Positions 18,227 to 26,395 of a stretch of 64,000 nt of DNA are shown here, piece after piece. The stretch is from Methylotenera_A sp044228245 (GTDB lineage: Bacteria > Pseudomonadota > Gammaproteobacteria > Burkholderiales > Methylophilaceae): positions 62,001 through 126,000 of the forward strand of contig JBGAVG010000002.1 in assembly GCA_044228245.1 (NCBI GenBank). The letters are read 5' to 3'. A model generated the notes under the pieces. That model was given only the letters and a program-made list of their open reading frames with translations. It was not told the DNA's origin and ran no database searches. Numbering within the stretch: position 1 is the first letter of the stretch; the number at the start of each line of letters is the position of its first letter. The position numbers and the translations under genes were made by a program.

Positions 18227-19126
18227 ATGGAAAAAGTCTCGATTTTACATCTCATTACAGCAGCCAAAAACGCCAGTCCATTCGATGTGAACATGGCGTT
18301 TGATGCCGGGTTTGATAAGATCATGCCTTACACGCATGTTGAGTTGGGAGAAGTGGCGGGTTTGGCACAGGACGCGATTTTTTCGCGCAGCCCTTCCGGC
18401 ATCAAGCGCGAGGCGATTTTTATTGGCGGGCGTGATATAGACTTAACCATGGATATGCTGGATGCCGCGCGGAAAGCCATGTTTCCGCCGTTTCAGTTTT
18501 CAGTGTTCGCAGACCCTTCAGGTGCGTTTACCACGGCTGCAGCCATGCTGGCGAAAGTAGAGTTCCATCTTAAAAAGCATTTTCAAACCAGCCTGAGCGG
18601 CAAGAGAATTGCAGTGTTTGGGGCGACCGGCCCAGTGGGTGGTTGCGTGGCCGTGATTGCTGCCAAGCAGGGCGCACAGGTCGAGCTGGTAGCGCATAGC
18701 AGCCTGGAAGCCGCGCGCGATAAGGCGCAAAGTTATAACCAGCGTTACGGCACCAGTATTGGCTATGTGGATGGCATGGATGAGGCCGCAAAGCAGGCCG
18801 TGCTGGATACGGCAGATATTGCACTATGTACAGCTGCGGCGGGAATTCGTGTGATTACGGCTGCACAAATCGCGCATTCCAAATCGTTAAAAGTCATTGC
18901 CGACGTGAACGCGGTTGCACCGACTGGTGCTGAAGGCGTAGATGTAATGGCAGATGGCGTGGCGATTGCTGCAACTGACGTTATCGGCATAGGCGCGCTG
19001 GCGATTGGCAACTTGAAATATGCCACGCAGCATAACTTGCTCAAACAAATGCTGGCCACAGATAAGCCGCTTTATCTGGAGTTTATGGCAGCGTTTGCAA
19101 TGGCGCAAAATTTAGCAAGTGCCTAA
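18227..19126 (+). CDS. mtdB: NAD(P)-dependent methylene-tetrahydromethanopterin dehydrogenase
   Basis: A 299-residue cytoplasmic enzyme oxidising methylene-H4MPT to methenyl-H4MPT with NAD(P)+, the second step of formaldehyde oxidation by the H4MPT pathway. The N-terminal half has the family's VNMAFDAGFDKIMPY segment, and the C-terminal half carries a Rossmann dinucleotide motif GATGPVGGCVA (about residues 131-141). Length matches characterised MtdB. Its stop overlaps the GTG start of the next gene by eight bases, so translation is coupled. mch, the next enzyme in the pathway, lies one gene further on. Confidence 0.95.
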   Translation: MEKVSILHLITAAKNASPFDVNMAFDAGFDKIMPYTHVELGEVAGLAQDAIFSRSPSGIKREAIFIGGRDIDLTMDMLDAARKAMFPPFQFSVFADPSGAFTTAAAMLAKVEFHLKKHFQTSLSGKRIAVFGATGPVGGCVAVIAAKQGAQVELVAHSSLEAARDKAQSYNQRYGTSIGYVDGMDEAAKQAVLDTADIALCTAAAGIRVITAAQIAHSKSLKVIADVNAVAPTGAEGVDVMADGVAIAATDVIGIGALAIGNLKYATQHNLLKQMLATDKPLYLEFMAAFAMAQNLASA

Positions 19127-20240
19127 AAAGCCTGGTTTCAAAAAGTTGGCCATCGCAGCAACCTCGGCGCGTGGCTATGCGCAGGCGGCGGTCTCCAGCG
19201 GTTACGAAGCCGTTACGCTGGACGCCTTTGCCGATGCGGATACACAGCGCATTGCCAGGCAAGCCTTCAAGCTGAGAACGCATGGGCAGGGCGTAGATGC
19301 GGAGGATTTCAAACGTATTCTTGCACAGATAAACCTCGATGATGTGGATGGCTTTTTGTATGGAAGCTTGTTCGATGCACAACCTGATTTGTTAAGCTGG
19401 GTGGCGGCGCGCGTGTCGCTGATAGGAAATGCACCGGAAGTGCTTGAACAGGCTAAAAGTTTTGGTTTTTTTAAGTTGCTGGATGTGCTTAACATTACAC
19501 ATCCGGAAGTACGCTTAGATGTGCCTGAAGATGCTGCGAGCTGGCTCTCAAAAAAACTGGGCGGCTCAGGCGGCACCCACATCAAGCCTGCGAATCAGGG
19601 TGAAGTAGGCGGCTATTTTCAGAGGACTTATTATCAAAATAAAATGCCTGGAAAGCCTGTATCCATGCTGTTTGTGGCGGATAGAAAAACGGCGCAGTCG
19701 ATTGGTTTTAATCAGCAATTCGTTGCGCCGATTGCAGATATGCCGTATCGCTTTGCGGGCGCGGTAGGTGGAATAGATTTGCCTGCGCAGGCACAGCAAC
19801 AGTTTTGCCATGCTGCACAGCAGCTAACAGTTGCTTTGGGATTGCGCGGCATCAATAGTCTGGATGCGATATTGGATGATGAAACGCTGTGGATCCTGGA
19901 GCTGAATCCAAGGTTAAGCGCGACTTTCCATTTATATCCGAATTTGTTTGCGGCCCATATGCATGGCTGTGCAGGAGATTTGACGGGTTTTTCACTGCAA
20001 CAAGCACCAGCCAAGGCCCAGTTGATTTTGTATGCGGATGATGCGGTTGAAATTCCAATGGATTTTGCCTGGCCGGATTGGGTGGCCGATATTCCATCTG
20101 TTATGGATAAAGCATCCAGTGTTAAAATCGCCCACAACGACCCGATTTGTACAGTGCTTGCGGAGGCGGGGAATGCGGGCTCTGCGCATGCGCTCGTGTT
20201 GCAAAGGGTGCAAAAATTAAGAGAGATGATTTATGACTAA
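19119..20240 (+). CDS. ATP-grasp family protein of the H4MPT gene cluster
   Basis: A 373-residue protein with an ATP-grasp fold. The GGSGGTHIKPANQGEVGGYF segment (about residues 148-167) matches the phosphate-binding loop, and ILELNPRLSATFHLYPN (about 264-280) matches the C-terminal metal-binding Glu/Asn region. ATP-grasp enzymes join a carboxylate to an amine or similar group, so a ligase role in cofactor assembly is inferred, but the substrate is unknown. The GTG start at 19119 overlaps the mtdB stop. The gene lies between mtdB and mch, as in other methylotroph methanopterin clusters where such genes carry orf numbers. Confidence 0.8.
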   Translation: MPKKPGFKKLAIAATSARGYAQAAVSSGYEAVTLDAFADADTQRIARQAFKLRTHGQGVDAEDFKRILAQINLDDVDGFLYGSLFDAQPDLLSWVAARVSLIGNAPEVLEQAKSFGFFKLLDVLNITHPEVRLDVPEDAASWLSKKLGGSGGTHIKPANQGEVGGYFQRTYYQNKMPGKPVSMLFVADRKTAQSIGFNQQFVAPIADMPYRFAGAVGGIDLPAQAQQQFCHAAQQLTVALGLRGINSLDAILDDETLWILELNPRLSATFHLYPNLFAAHMHGCAGDLTGFSLQQAPAKAQLILYADDAVEIPMDFAWPDWVADIPSVMDKASSVKIAHNDPICTVLAEAGNAGSAHALVLQRVQKLREMIYD

Positions 20241-21204
20241 ATTAGACACCAGCCTATGGCCTAGCATCAATGCGCTTTCCGGCCCATTGGTTCAGCAATT
20301 GATTGACAAGGCACAGGCGCTGCAAATTGGGGTGTCAACACATGAATCCGGCGCAACCATTGTGGACGCGGGCATTCTGCATGCAGGCAGTGCAGAGGCA
20401 GGGCGATTGATCGCAGAAATCTGCATGGGTGGTTTGGGTAAGGTAGAGTTGAGTGACAAAACGGCTTTTAAGGACCGGCCTTCAGGTATCAAAGTGCAGA
20501 GCAAAAGCCCGGTGTTGGCATGCCTTGGCAGCCAGTATGCGGGCTGGGCGCTGAGTTATGAAAAGTTTTTTTCGCTTGGCAGCGGCCCAGCGCGCGCAAT
20601 CGCGCAGCGAGAGGAGCTATTTAAAGAACTTGGGTATAAAGACAGCGCACAAAACACGGTGCTGGTGCTGGAAACGGACAAGATTCCGCCGATGACGATC
20701 ATTGAAAAAATCACGCGGGATACAGGTGTGCAAGCCCAAAATCTAACGCTGATATTGACGCCGACGACCAGTATCGCGGGTGTGGTGCAAATCGTGGGAC
20801 GTGTGCTGGAAGTGGCGCTGCATAAAGCGCATACGCTGCACTTTCCGCTTGCCAATATCGTGAGCGGCCATGGCGAAGCGATTCTGCCGCCAGTTTCCAA
20901 AGATTTTATGACAGCGATGGGGCGTACCAACGATGCGATTCTGTTTGGCGGTTTTGTGCAGCTCAACGTCAAATGCAGTGACGATGAAGCCAGACAATTA
21001 GCGCAAGAGTTACCCAGCAGCGCTTCAAAAGATTACGGGAAAACGTTTGTCGAAGTATTCAAGTATTACAATATGGACTTTTACCAGATCGATCCGCTGC
21101 TGTTTTCGCCTGCCACAGTCACGATTCACAACTTGGAAACGGGCAATAGTTTTGTTGCTGGCGAGTTTAATAACCAACTAATAGAAAAATCATTTAATAA
21201 TTAA
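20233..21204 (+). CDS. mch: Methenyltetrahydromethanopterin cyclohydrolase
   Basis: A 323-residue cytoplasmic enzyme hydrolysing methenyl-H4MPT to 5-formyl-H4MPT, the third step of H4MPT-dependent formaldehyde oxidation. Recognised over its full length: N-terminal ALSGPLVQQLIDKAQ helix, VDAGILHAGSAEAGRLIAEICMGG-like core, then VSGHGEAILPPVSKDF near residue 211. The start has an AGAGAG box and overlaps the previous stop by eight bases. Downstream comes a RimK-like ligase after 41 bp. Length matches archaeal and bacterial Mch. Confidence 0.96.
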   Translation: MTKLDTSLWPSINALSGPLVQQLIDKAQALQIGVSTHESGATIVDAGILHAGSAEAGRLIAEICMGGLGKVELSDKTAFKDRPSGIKVQSKSPVLACLGSQYAGWALSYEKFFSLGSGPARAIAQREELFKELGYKDSAQNTVLVLETDKIPPMTIIEKITRDTGVQAQNLTLILTPTTSIAGVVQIVGRVLEVALHKAHTLHFPLANIVSGHGEAILPPVSKDFMTAMGRTNDAILFGGFVQLNVKCSDDEARQLAQELPSSASKDYGKTFVEVFKYYNMDFYQIDPLLFSPATVTIHNLETGNSFVAGEFNNQLIEKSFNN

Positions 21205-21245
21205 TTCAATTACTTATTTATCTAATTTAATGTAAGTTATTAAAA

Positions 21246-22130
21246 ATGCGCCGCAAAATTCAGCAAATTCTGATTTTTACCGACGATGCAGGATGGCATG
21301 GCGAGCAGCTTAAACAGGCTTTTGCTGTACATGATGTAGAGGCGGTTTTTGTATCGTTGCAAGATTGTGCGATTGACCTTTCTGGCAATCAACCGCACAT
21401 TAATATTCCCGATGTTAATGAATTACCCAAAGCTGCGTTTGTGCGTGGCATTGCAGGTGGCACGTTGCAGCAGATCACCACGCGCCTGAATATTCTGCAT
21501 ATCCTGAAAATGCGAGGCGTAAACGTTTACAACGATGGCAGGGCAATTGAGCGCACGGTTGATAAAGCCATGACCAGTTTTTTGCTGCATCAGGCAGGCA
21601 TCGCCACGCCGCCAACCTGGGTGTGCGAATCGCGCCGGCAAGCACATGCGATTATTCAGGCTCACCTGGCCAGTAATCAGAAAATGGTCATCAAGCCATT
21701 ATTCGGTTCGCAAGGGCAGGGTGTGCGCTTGCTTGATGCACAAAGCGCGCTACCTCTGCCGATGGATGGTTTCGTAGACGGCGTGTTTTATTTGCAGGCG
21801 TTTATCGAAGCGCCGCATGATTACCGCGCGTTTGTTGTCAATGGCCGCGCGGTTGCCGCCATGCGCCGCAGCGGCGCAGATTGGCTGCATAACGTGGCAC
21901 AAGGTGCGCAATGCAAGGCTTCCGACGAGGTTGACGTGATGAACCTGGCTGTGCTGGCGGCCAAGGCGCTGGATATTGCTTATTGTGGCGTGGATATTAT
22001 CCGTGACAGCAAAGGTAAGCTTTGGGTGCTGGAAGTGAACAGCATCCCCGCCTGGCGCGGTTTACAGGGTGTTGCTTCGGCGAATATCGCGCAAATTCTG
22101 GTAGATGATTTTTTAAGGCTGGTTCAATAA
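21246..22130 (+). CDS. RimK-like ATP-grasp ligase (alpha-L-glutamate ligase family)
   Basis: A 294-residue ATP-grasp protein of the RimK/MptN-like family. KMVIKPLFGSQGQGVRLLD (about residues 143-161) is the ATP-binding core, and VLEVNSIPAWRGLQGV (about 262-277) is the Mg-binding C-terminal motif of glutamate ligases. These enzymes add glutamate to a carboxylate, so addition of glutamate tails to H4MPT or methylofuran is a good hypothesis. Methylotroph methylofuran is known to carry a polyglutamate chain. The next gene starts one base after the stop. The substrate is inferred, not shown. Confidence 0.82.
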   Translation: MRRKIQQILIFTDDAGWHGEQLKQAFAVHDVEAVFVSLQDCAIDLSGNQPHINIPDVNELPKAAFVRGIAGGTLQQITTRLNILHILKMRGVNVYNDGRAIERTVDKAMTSFLLHQAGIATPPTWVCESRRQAHAIIQAHLASNQKMVIKPLFGSQGQGVRLLDAQSALPLPMDGFVDGVFYLQAFIEAPHDYRAFVVNGRAVAAMRRSGADWLHNVAQGAQCKASDEVDVMNLAVLAAKALDIAYCGVDIIRDSKGKLWVLEVNSIPAWRGLQGVASANIAQILVDDFLRLVQ

Positions 22131-22131
22131 C

Positions 22132-22968
22132 ATGCGCCAGAATCAACCATTAGCGGATGCCTTCAGGGCCGCTTGTATGGCGGAGCTTGAGGCTTTGAAG
22201 CCGGGTAATGTGCACATCTTTGCAGATGGCCATGGCATGACGGTGCAGGATTTTATCAAGAGCGCAGAAGCTGTGTCTGAAGCGATTGCCAAGCCCGATT
22301 TAAGCTTGGGCGAGCGCGTTTTGGCGAGCGTAGAGGCTACACAAAAAGTGGTGGGCTGCAATACCAATATGGGCATGATCTTGCTGTGCGCGCCTTTGAT
22401 TCACGCGGCTTCGCTGCCAAGTTCGGACACATTCTCCGAAAAACTATCAAGTGTGCTTGCCAACACTACCATCAATGACGCGGAACATGCTTTTGCCGCA
22501 ATCCGTTTGGCGAATCCTGCCGGGCTGGGCGAGAGTGCACAACATGATGTGCAGCAGCCCGCAAATTGTACGCTGCTGCAAGCCATGCTGGAAGCCGCAC
22601 CGCGCGATATGATCGCGCAGCAATACAGCAATGGCTTCGCAGAGGTTTTGGACAGTTTGGCGCGCTATCAGCAAATGCTTATACAGTGGCAGCGCCCGGC
22701 CTGGGCTGTCACGGCGCTGCATTTGCACTTTATGGCTCGTTTTTTAGATAGCCATATTGTACGCAAATATGGTGAAACCGTTGCCAGGCTTGTGCAGGAA
22801 GAGGCGGCAGCGCATGAAGCAGAATTATTAAAAGCTTATAATCCAAAAAACTATCAGACACCCTTGCTAATGTTTGATGCAGAGCTAAAAAAACGTGGAC
22901 TAAACCCTGGCACCAGTGCGGACTTGACGGTGGCAACTTTGTTTTTACATGCACTGGATATTTGCTAG
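22132..22968 (+). CDS. CitG/MdcB-like (triphosphoribosyl-dephospho-CoA synthase family) protein
   Basis: A 278-residue protein of the CitG family: N-terminal ELEALKPGNVHIFADGHGM and GCNTNMGMILLCAPLIHA near residue 75 match the family's conserved helical core. Characterised members make the CoA-derived prosthetic group of citrate or malonate lyases by transferring a ribosyl unit, but no lyase genes are nearby. Such genes recur in bacterial H4MPT clusters, so a ribosyl-transfer step in methanopterin assembly is a reasonable inference. ATG is one base after the previous stop. It ends this transcription series about 100 bp before tal. Confidence 0.8.
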   Translation: MRQNQPLADAFRAACMAELEALKPGNVHIFADGHGMTVQDFIKSAEAVSEAIAKPDLSLGERVLASVEATQKVVGCNTNMGMILLCAPLIHAASLPSSDTFSEKLSSVLANTTINDAEHAFAAIRLANPAGLGESAQHDVQQPANCTLLQAMLEAAPRDMIAQQYSNGFAEVLDSLARYQQMLIQWQRPAWAVTALHLHFMARFLDSHIVRKYGETVARLVQEEAAAHEAELLKAYNPKNYQTPLLMFDAELKKRGLNPGTSADLTVATLFLHALDIC

Positions 22969-23068
22969 GAATATCTGGTATAGCCATATAGAAAATAAAA
23001 AATTTAAGTTACAATGTATGACTGGGTTCAGTCAAAGAATTTTAGTTAATTTATTTTTGGAGGATGCA

Positions 23069-24022
23069 ATGGCGAATTTATTAGACCAATTAAAAGCAAT
23101 GACCACTATCGTGGCTGATACAGGCGATGTGGAAGCAATTAAAAGTGTTAAACCAGTAGACGCAACAACCAATCCATCATTGGTTTTAAAGGCAAGTCAA
23201 TTACCACAATATGCACCTCTGATCGAAACAGCCATTGCTTATGCAAAAGCACAAGGCGGTACTAAGGAGCAGCAAATTGATAACGCTGCTGACAAATTGG
23301 CGGTATTGATTGGTACTGAAATTACTAAAGTAGTGCCAGGCCGTATTTCAACTGAAGTAGATGCGCGTTTATCATTCAACCTGGATGCAATGGTGGCAAA
23401 AGGCCGTAAATTGATTCAACTTTATAAAGATTCAGGCGTGGACAAAAGCCGTGTATTGATTAAATTAGCTTCAACATGGGAAGGCATCAAAGCAGGCGAG
23501 ATTCTTGAAAAAGAAGGCATCCAATGTAACCTCACGTTGTTATTCGGTTTCGGTCAAGCACGCGCATGTGCTGAAGCTGGCGTATTCCTGATTTCACCAT
23601 TCGTTGGCCGTATTCTGGACTGGTATAAAGCGAAAAATCCGGGCACAGAATACACACAAGAAACAGACCCAGGTGTTGTTTCAGTGCGCGCTATTTACAA
23701 ATACTATAAAGAGCACGGCTACAAAACAGTGGTGATGGGCGCTTCATTCCGTAACACTGGCGAGTTGATTGCCTTGGCCGGCTGCGATCGTCTAACAGTT
23801 TCACCAAACTTGTTACAAGACTTGGCGGCCACTGAAGGTACATTAGTGCAAGTGTTAAAAGACACAGGTGCAACTAAAACACCTCCAGCCAAAATGACAG
23901 AAGAAGAGTTCCGTTTCGAATTAAACCAAGACCCAATGGCAACAGAGAAGTTAGCTGAAGGCATTCGTGGCTTTGTAGCTGATCAGATCAAGCTCGAAGT
24001 GGCTTTGGCAGCAAAACTGTAG
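23069..24022 (+). CDS. tal: Transaldolase (class TalB)
   Basis: A 317-residue TIM-barrel enzyme moving a dihydroxyacetone unit between sugar phosphates, used in the regeneration part of the RuMP cycle. The Schiff-base lysine is Lys132 in RVLIKLASTWEGI, the same position as in E. coli TalB. The DATTNPSL N-terminal motif (31-38) and CNLTLLFGFGQA (about 150) are also present. ATG at 23069 has a GGAGG box five bases away; the frame extends upstream without a usable start. Codon use is more biased than in the neighbouring cofactor genes, as expected for high expression. A large hairpin and a terminator follow. Confidence 0.97.
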   Translation: MANLLDQLKAMTTIVADTGDVEAIKSVKPVDATTNPSLVLKASQLPQYAPLIETAIAYAKAQGGTKEQQIDNAADKLAVLIGTEITKVVPGRISTEVDARLSFNLDAMVAKGRKLIQLYKDSGVDKSRVLIKLASTWEGIKAGEILEKEGIQCNLTLLFGFGQARACAEAGVFLISPFVGRILDWYKAKNPGTEYTQETDPGVVSVRAIYKYYKEHGYKTVVMGASFRNTGELIALAGCDRLTVSPNLLQDLAATEGTLVQVLKDTGATKTPPAKMTEEEFRFELNQDPMATEKLAEGIRGFVADQIKLEVALAAKL

Positions 24023-24033
24023 TAGTAGAGGCG

Positions 24034-24075
24034 ATGTTAAACCGTAACCAAGTTGTAATATTTGCGGTTTAACAT
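24034..24075 (+). repeat. Large 11-bp inverted repeat in the tal 3' region
   Basis: ATGTTAAACCG (24034-24044) is perfectly inverse to CGGTTTAACAT (24065-24075) around a 20-base loop. No uridine run follows, so it is not a standard terminator. A protective 3' mRNA hairpin or a protein site is possible. Confidence 0.6.
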
Positions 24076-24088
24076 TGACAACAACAAG

Positions 24089-24118
24089 CTCAGCCCTTAA
24101 GATTCAGGGCTGAGTTTT
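24089..24118 (+). terminator. Rho-independent terminator after tal
   Basis: An 8-bp stem CTCAGCCC / GGGCTGAG with a 10-base loop followed by TTTT. It lies 67 bp after the tal stop and separates tal from hps. Confidence 0.85.
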
Positions 24119-24206
24119 AAATTTGCTAAACATTCATCGGAACCCAGCTTTTCACTTGGCTTCCTAATATTTAGCAGAACGGTTTAGTTGTAAAAATGTA
24201 GTAAAT

Positions 24207-24232
24207 TTTGTAACTAATCAATTGGTTACAAA
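24207..24232 (+). promoter_or_regulatory. Inverted repeat upstream of hps (candidate operator)
   Basis: TTTGTAAC and GTTACAAA form an 8-bp inverted repeat with a 10-base spacer containing CAATTG, about 95 bp before the hps start in a strongly A+T-rich promoter region. The size and symmetry suit a dimeric regulator. The regulator is unknown. Confidence 0.5.
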
Positions 24233-24327
24233 TAAAATTTAATCAATTACTTTAAATATTGTGGTTATGAATGTTTGAGTTTTTGAATATTTAATTTTAA
24301 TAAAAATTTTTAATCGGAGAGTACACC

Positions 24328-24960
24328 ATGGCACAAACCCAAATGGCATTAGATTCACTAGATTTTGACGCAACAGTTGCATTAGCAGCTACTGTTGCTC
24401 CACACGTAGACATCCTGGAAATCGGTACGCCTTGCATCAAGCACAACGGTATCAAACTGCTCGAAACATTACGTGCAAAATTCCCAAACAACAAAATCTT
24501 AGTTGATTTGAAAACAATGGACGCTGGTTTTTACGAAGCTGAGCCGTTCTACAAAGCCGGTGCAGATATCTGTACAGTTTTAGGTTGTGCTGATATCGGT
24601 ACAATCAAAGGCGTAATCGATGTTGCCAACAAATACGGCAAAAAAGCGCAAGTTGACCTGATCAACGTAGCTGACAAAAAAGCACGTACACAAGAAGTGG
24701 CTAAATTAGGCGCACACATCATCGGCGTACACACTGGCTTAGACCAACAAGCTGCTGGCCAAACGCCATTTGCTGACTTGGCAATGGTTGCTGGTTTGAA
24801 TTTAGGTCTTGAAATCTCAGTTGCTGGCGGTGTTAAAGCTGCTACAGCTGCACAAGTACGTGACGCTGGCGCTTCAATCATCGTTGCCGGCGCTGCTATC
24901 TACGGTGCTGCTGATCCAGCTGCTTCAGCTGCTGAAATCACAAAAATCGCTCACGGTTAA
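24328..24960 (+). CDS. hps: 3-Hexulose-6-phosphate synthase
   Basis: A 210-residue TIM-barrel enzyme of the orotidine monophosphate decarboxylase suprafamily that condenses formaldehyde with ribulose 5-phosphate, the fixing step of the RuMP cycle. The VDLKTMDAG motif at 59-67 (Asp60, Lys62, Asp65) and Glu31 form the family's active site. A GGAGAG box precedes the ATG. The gene has its own upstream region and a strong terminator directly after it, so it can be expressed far above its neighbours. Strong codon bias agrees with this. hxlB follows after 115 bp as a separate unit. Confidence 0.97.
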   Translation: MAQTQMALDSLDFDATVALAATVAPHVDILEIGTPCIKHNGIKLLETLRAKFPNNKILVDLKTMDAGFYEAEPFYKAGADICTVLGCADIGTIKGVIDVANKYGKKAQVDLINVADKKARTQEVAKLGAHIIGVHTGLDQQAAGQTPFADLAMVAGLNLGLEISVAGGVKAATAAQVRDAGASIIVAGAAIYGAADPAASAAEITKIAHG

Positions 24961-25000
24961 TTCACGACACTCAATAAGCAATTATTGATGTGAGCTAACA

Positions 25001-25034
25001 AAATCCCGACCCAGCAATGCGTCGGGATTTTTTA
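25001..25034 (+). terminator. Rho-independent terminator after hps
   Basis: A 10-bp perfect stem AAATCCCGAC / GTCGGGATTT with a 10-base loop and a T-rich run. It separates hps from hxlB. Confidence 0.92.
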
Positions 25035-25075
25035 TTATAATGAGCAAACAATTCGTCATGTAAAAGGAAATTAAG

Positions 25076-25612
25076 ATGGATCATCAAAAATTAATTTTAG
25101 ACAGACTCACTACCATTTTATCTGAGACTGACAAGAGCAATGCTGCAAAATTAATAAAGCTGGTTGATGAAGCTGGCCGTATTTTTGTAGGTGGCGCAGG
25201 CCGCTCCGGCCTGGTGTCACGTTTTTTTGCAATGCGTTTAGTACATAGTGGCTATAACGTGAACATGGTGGGCGAAATCGTAACGCCAGCGATTAAAGCG
25301 GGTGATTTGCTGGTGCTGGTTTCAGGTTCAGGCGGCACGGAAACTTTGTTGCCATTTGTTAAAAAAGCAAAATCAGTAGGTGCTAAGCTGGCGGTGGTTT
25401 CAATGAAAGCGAAATCAGCGATGGCAGAAGTGGCCGATTTGAACATTCAAATTGGCAATGATAACAGCTTCCCACTAACTCACGGCATGCCAATGGGCGC
25501 GCAATTTGAGCTATCAGCCTTGATTTTCTTAGAGGCTGTCATTTCCGAGATAGTGCATACCAAAGGTTTAACTGAAGAAGGTATGCGTGCGATCCATGCC
25601 AATTTGGAATAG
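25076..25612 (+). CDS. hxlB: 6-Phospho-3-hexuloisomerase
   Basis: A 178-residue SIS-domain isomerase converting hexulose 6-phosphate to fructose 6-phosphate, the step after Hps. The sugar-phosphate site GGAGRSGLVSRFFAMRLVH (about residues 38-56) and the VSGSGGTE motif (about 83-90) are clear, and the length matches the family. It lies between two strong terminators, so it appears to be transcribed alone from the short A+T-rich gap after the hps terminator. An AAGGA-like box precedes the ATG. Confidence 0.96.
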   Translation: MDHQKLILDRLTTILSETDKSNAAKLIKLVDEAGRIFVGGAGRSGLVSRFFAMRLVHSGYNVNMVGEIVTPAIKAGDLLVLVSGSGGTETLLPFVKKAKSVGAKLAVVSMKAKSAMAEVADLNIQIGNDNSFPLTHGMPMGAQFELSALIFLEAVISEIVHTKGLTEEGMRAIHANLE

Positions 25613-25652
25613 CGCTACTCCGGGATAATATTTTCTCTTCAGGTTTCGCATT

Positions 25653-25683
25653 AAAACGAGTGGTTATGCCACTCGTTTTTTTT
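25653..25683 (+). terminator. Rho-independent terminator after hxlB
   Basis: An 11-bp stem AAAACGAGTGG / CCACTCGTTTT with a 5-base loop and a long T run. Confidence 0.92.
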
Positions 25684-25803
25684 CGTCTGTCAGAATGGAA
25701 ATACAAGAAAATATGCACTTTTGCGCAATCAAGTTGTCTTATTTTCAGGCTGCAAAACATGATTCAATTTTGGACGTAGTTTTTCAAAAGAAGGAGAATA
25801 AAA

Positions 25804-26346
25804 ATGGCAGTGATTGATCGTGTATTAGTAGGAGAAGCGCTCGTTATTGAAAATCGTAAAGAAGGTCATGGTCATGGATTGGATTTGCTTAATGTAGCGC
25901 ACATAGACCTGATTATGGGGCCGCGCGGTAGCCCCGCCGAACAAGCATTCTGTCGCGCGCTGACTGACCAGAAGGATGGCGCTAATGGTTTGCTTGCAAT
26001 TACTGCACCAAATATGATGACCAAGCCCGCTACCGTTATTTTTAATAAAGTCACGATTAAAAATGGCAAACAGGCATTACAGATGTTTGGCCCGGCACAG
26101 CGCGGGGTATCGATGGCGGTCATGGATTGTGTTGCAGATGGCACAATCCCTAAAGAAGAGGCGGAGGACATTTTTATCTGTGTGGGCGTTTTTATAGACC
26201 GCAAAGCAGACGATGACAGGCGTGTGCAGGACTGGAACTATAGGGCTACTGTACAAGCCATTAAAAATGCGGTTGCACGAGAACCGAAAGTAGAGACGGT
26301 TCTGAAAGAATATCAGGATACCGTGCACCCATTCCAGGCCAAATGA
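25804..26346 (+). CDS. Formaldehyde-activating enzyme homolog (Fae-like, divergent)
   Basis: A 180-residue Fae-family protein. Canonical Fae condenses formaldehyde with H4MPT to methylene-H4MPT. Family motifs are present: VGEALV, then VAHIDLIMGPRGSPAE with the conserved His33, and QMFGPAQ near residue 98. It differs from typical Fae by about eleven extra residues between GEALV and the conserved His (a GHGHG-containing stretch at 20-25), by Arg in place of a usual His after QMFGPAQ, and by changes in the VGVFI segment. It is therefore a paralog whose activity is uncertain. It has an AAGGAG box and a terminator of its own and lies between hxlB and the HisA-like gene. Confidence 0.85.
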   Translation: MAVIDRVLVGEALVIENRKEGHGHGLDLLNVAHIDLIMGPRGSPAEQAFCRALTDQKDGANGLLAITAPNMMTKPATVIFNKVTIKNGKQALQMFGPAQRGVSMAVMDCVADGTIPKEEAEDIFICVGVFIDRKADDDRRVQDWNYRATVQAIKNAVAREPKVETVLKEYQDTVHPFQAK

Positions 26347-26365
26347 TGATGATCTTTTGAATAGT

Positions 26366-26389
26366 AAAGCCCGGTTTTCCGGGCTTTTT
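26366..26389. terminator. Terminator after the Fae-like gene
   Basis: A 9-bp stem AAAGCCCGG / CCGGGCTTT with a TTTT loop and a T run. It is nearly symmetrical, so it may also serve the convergent HisA-like gene, whose stop is 7 bp away. Confidence 0.9.
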
Positions 26390-26395
26390 ATTTAG

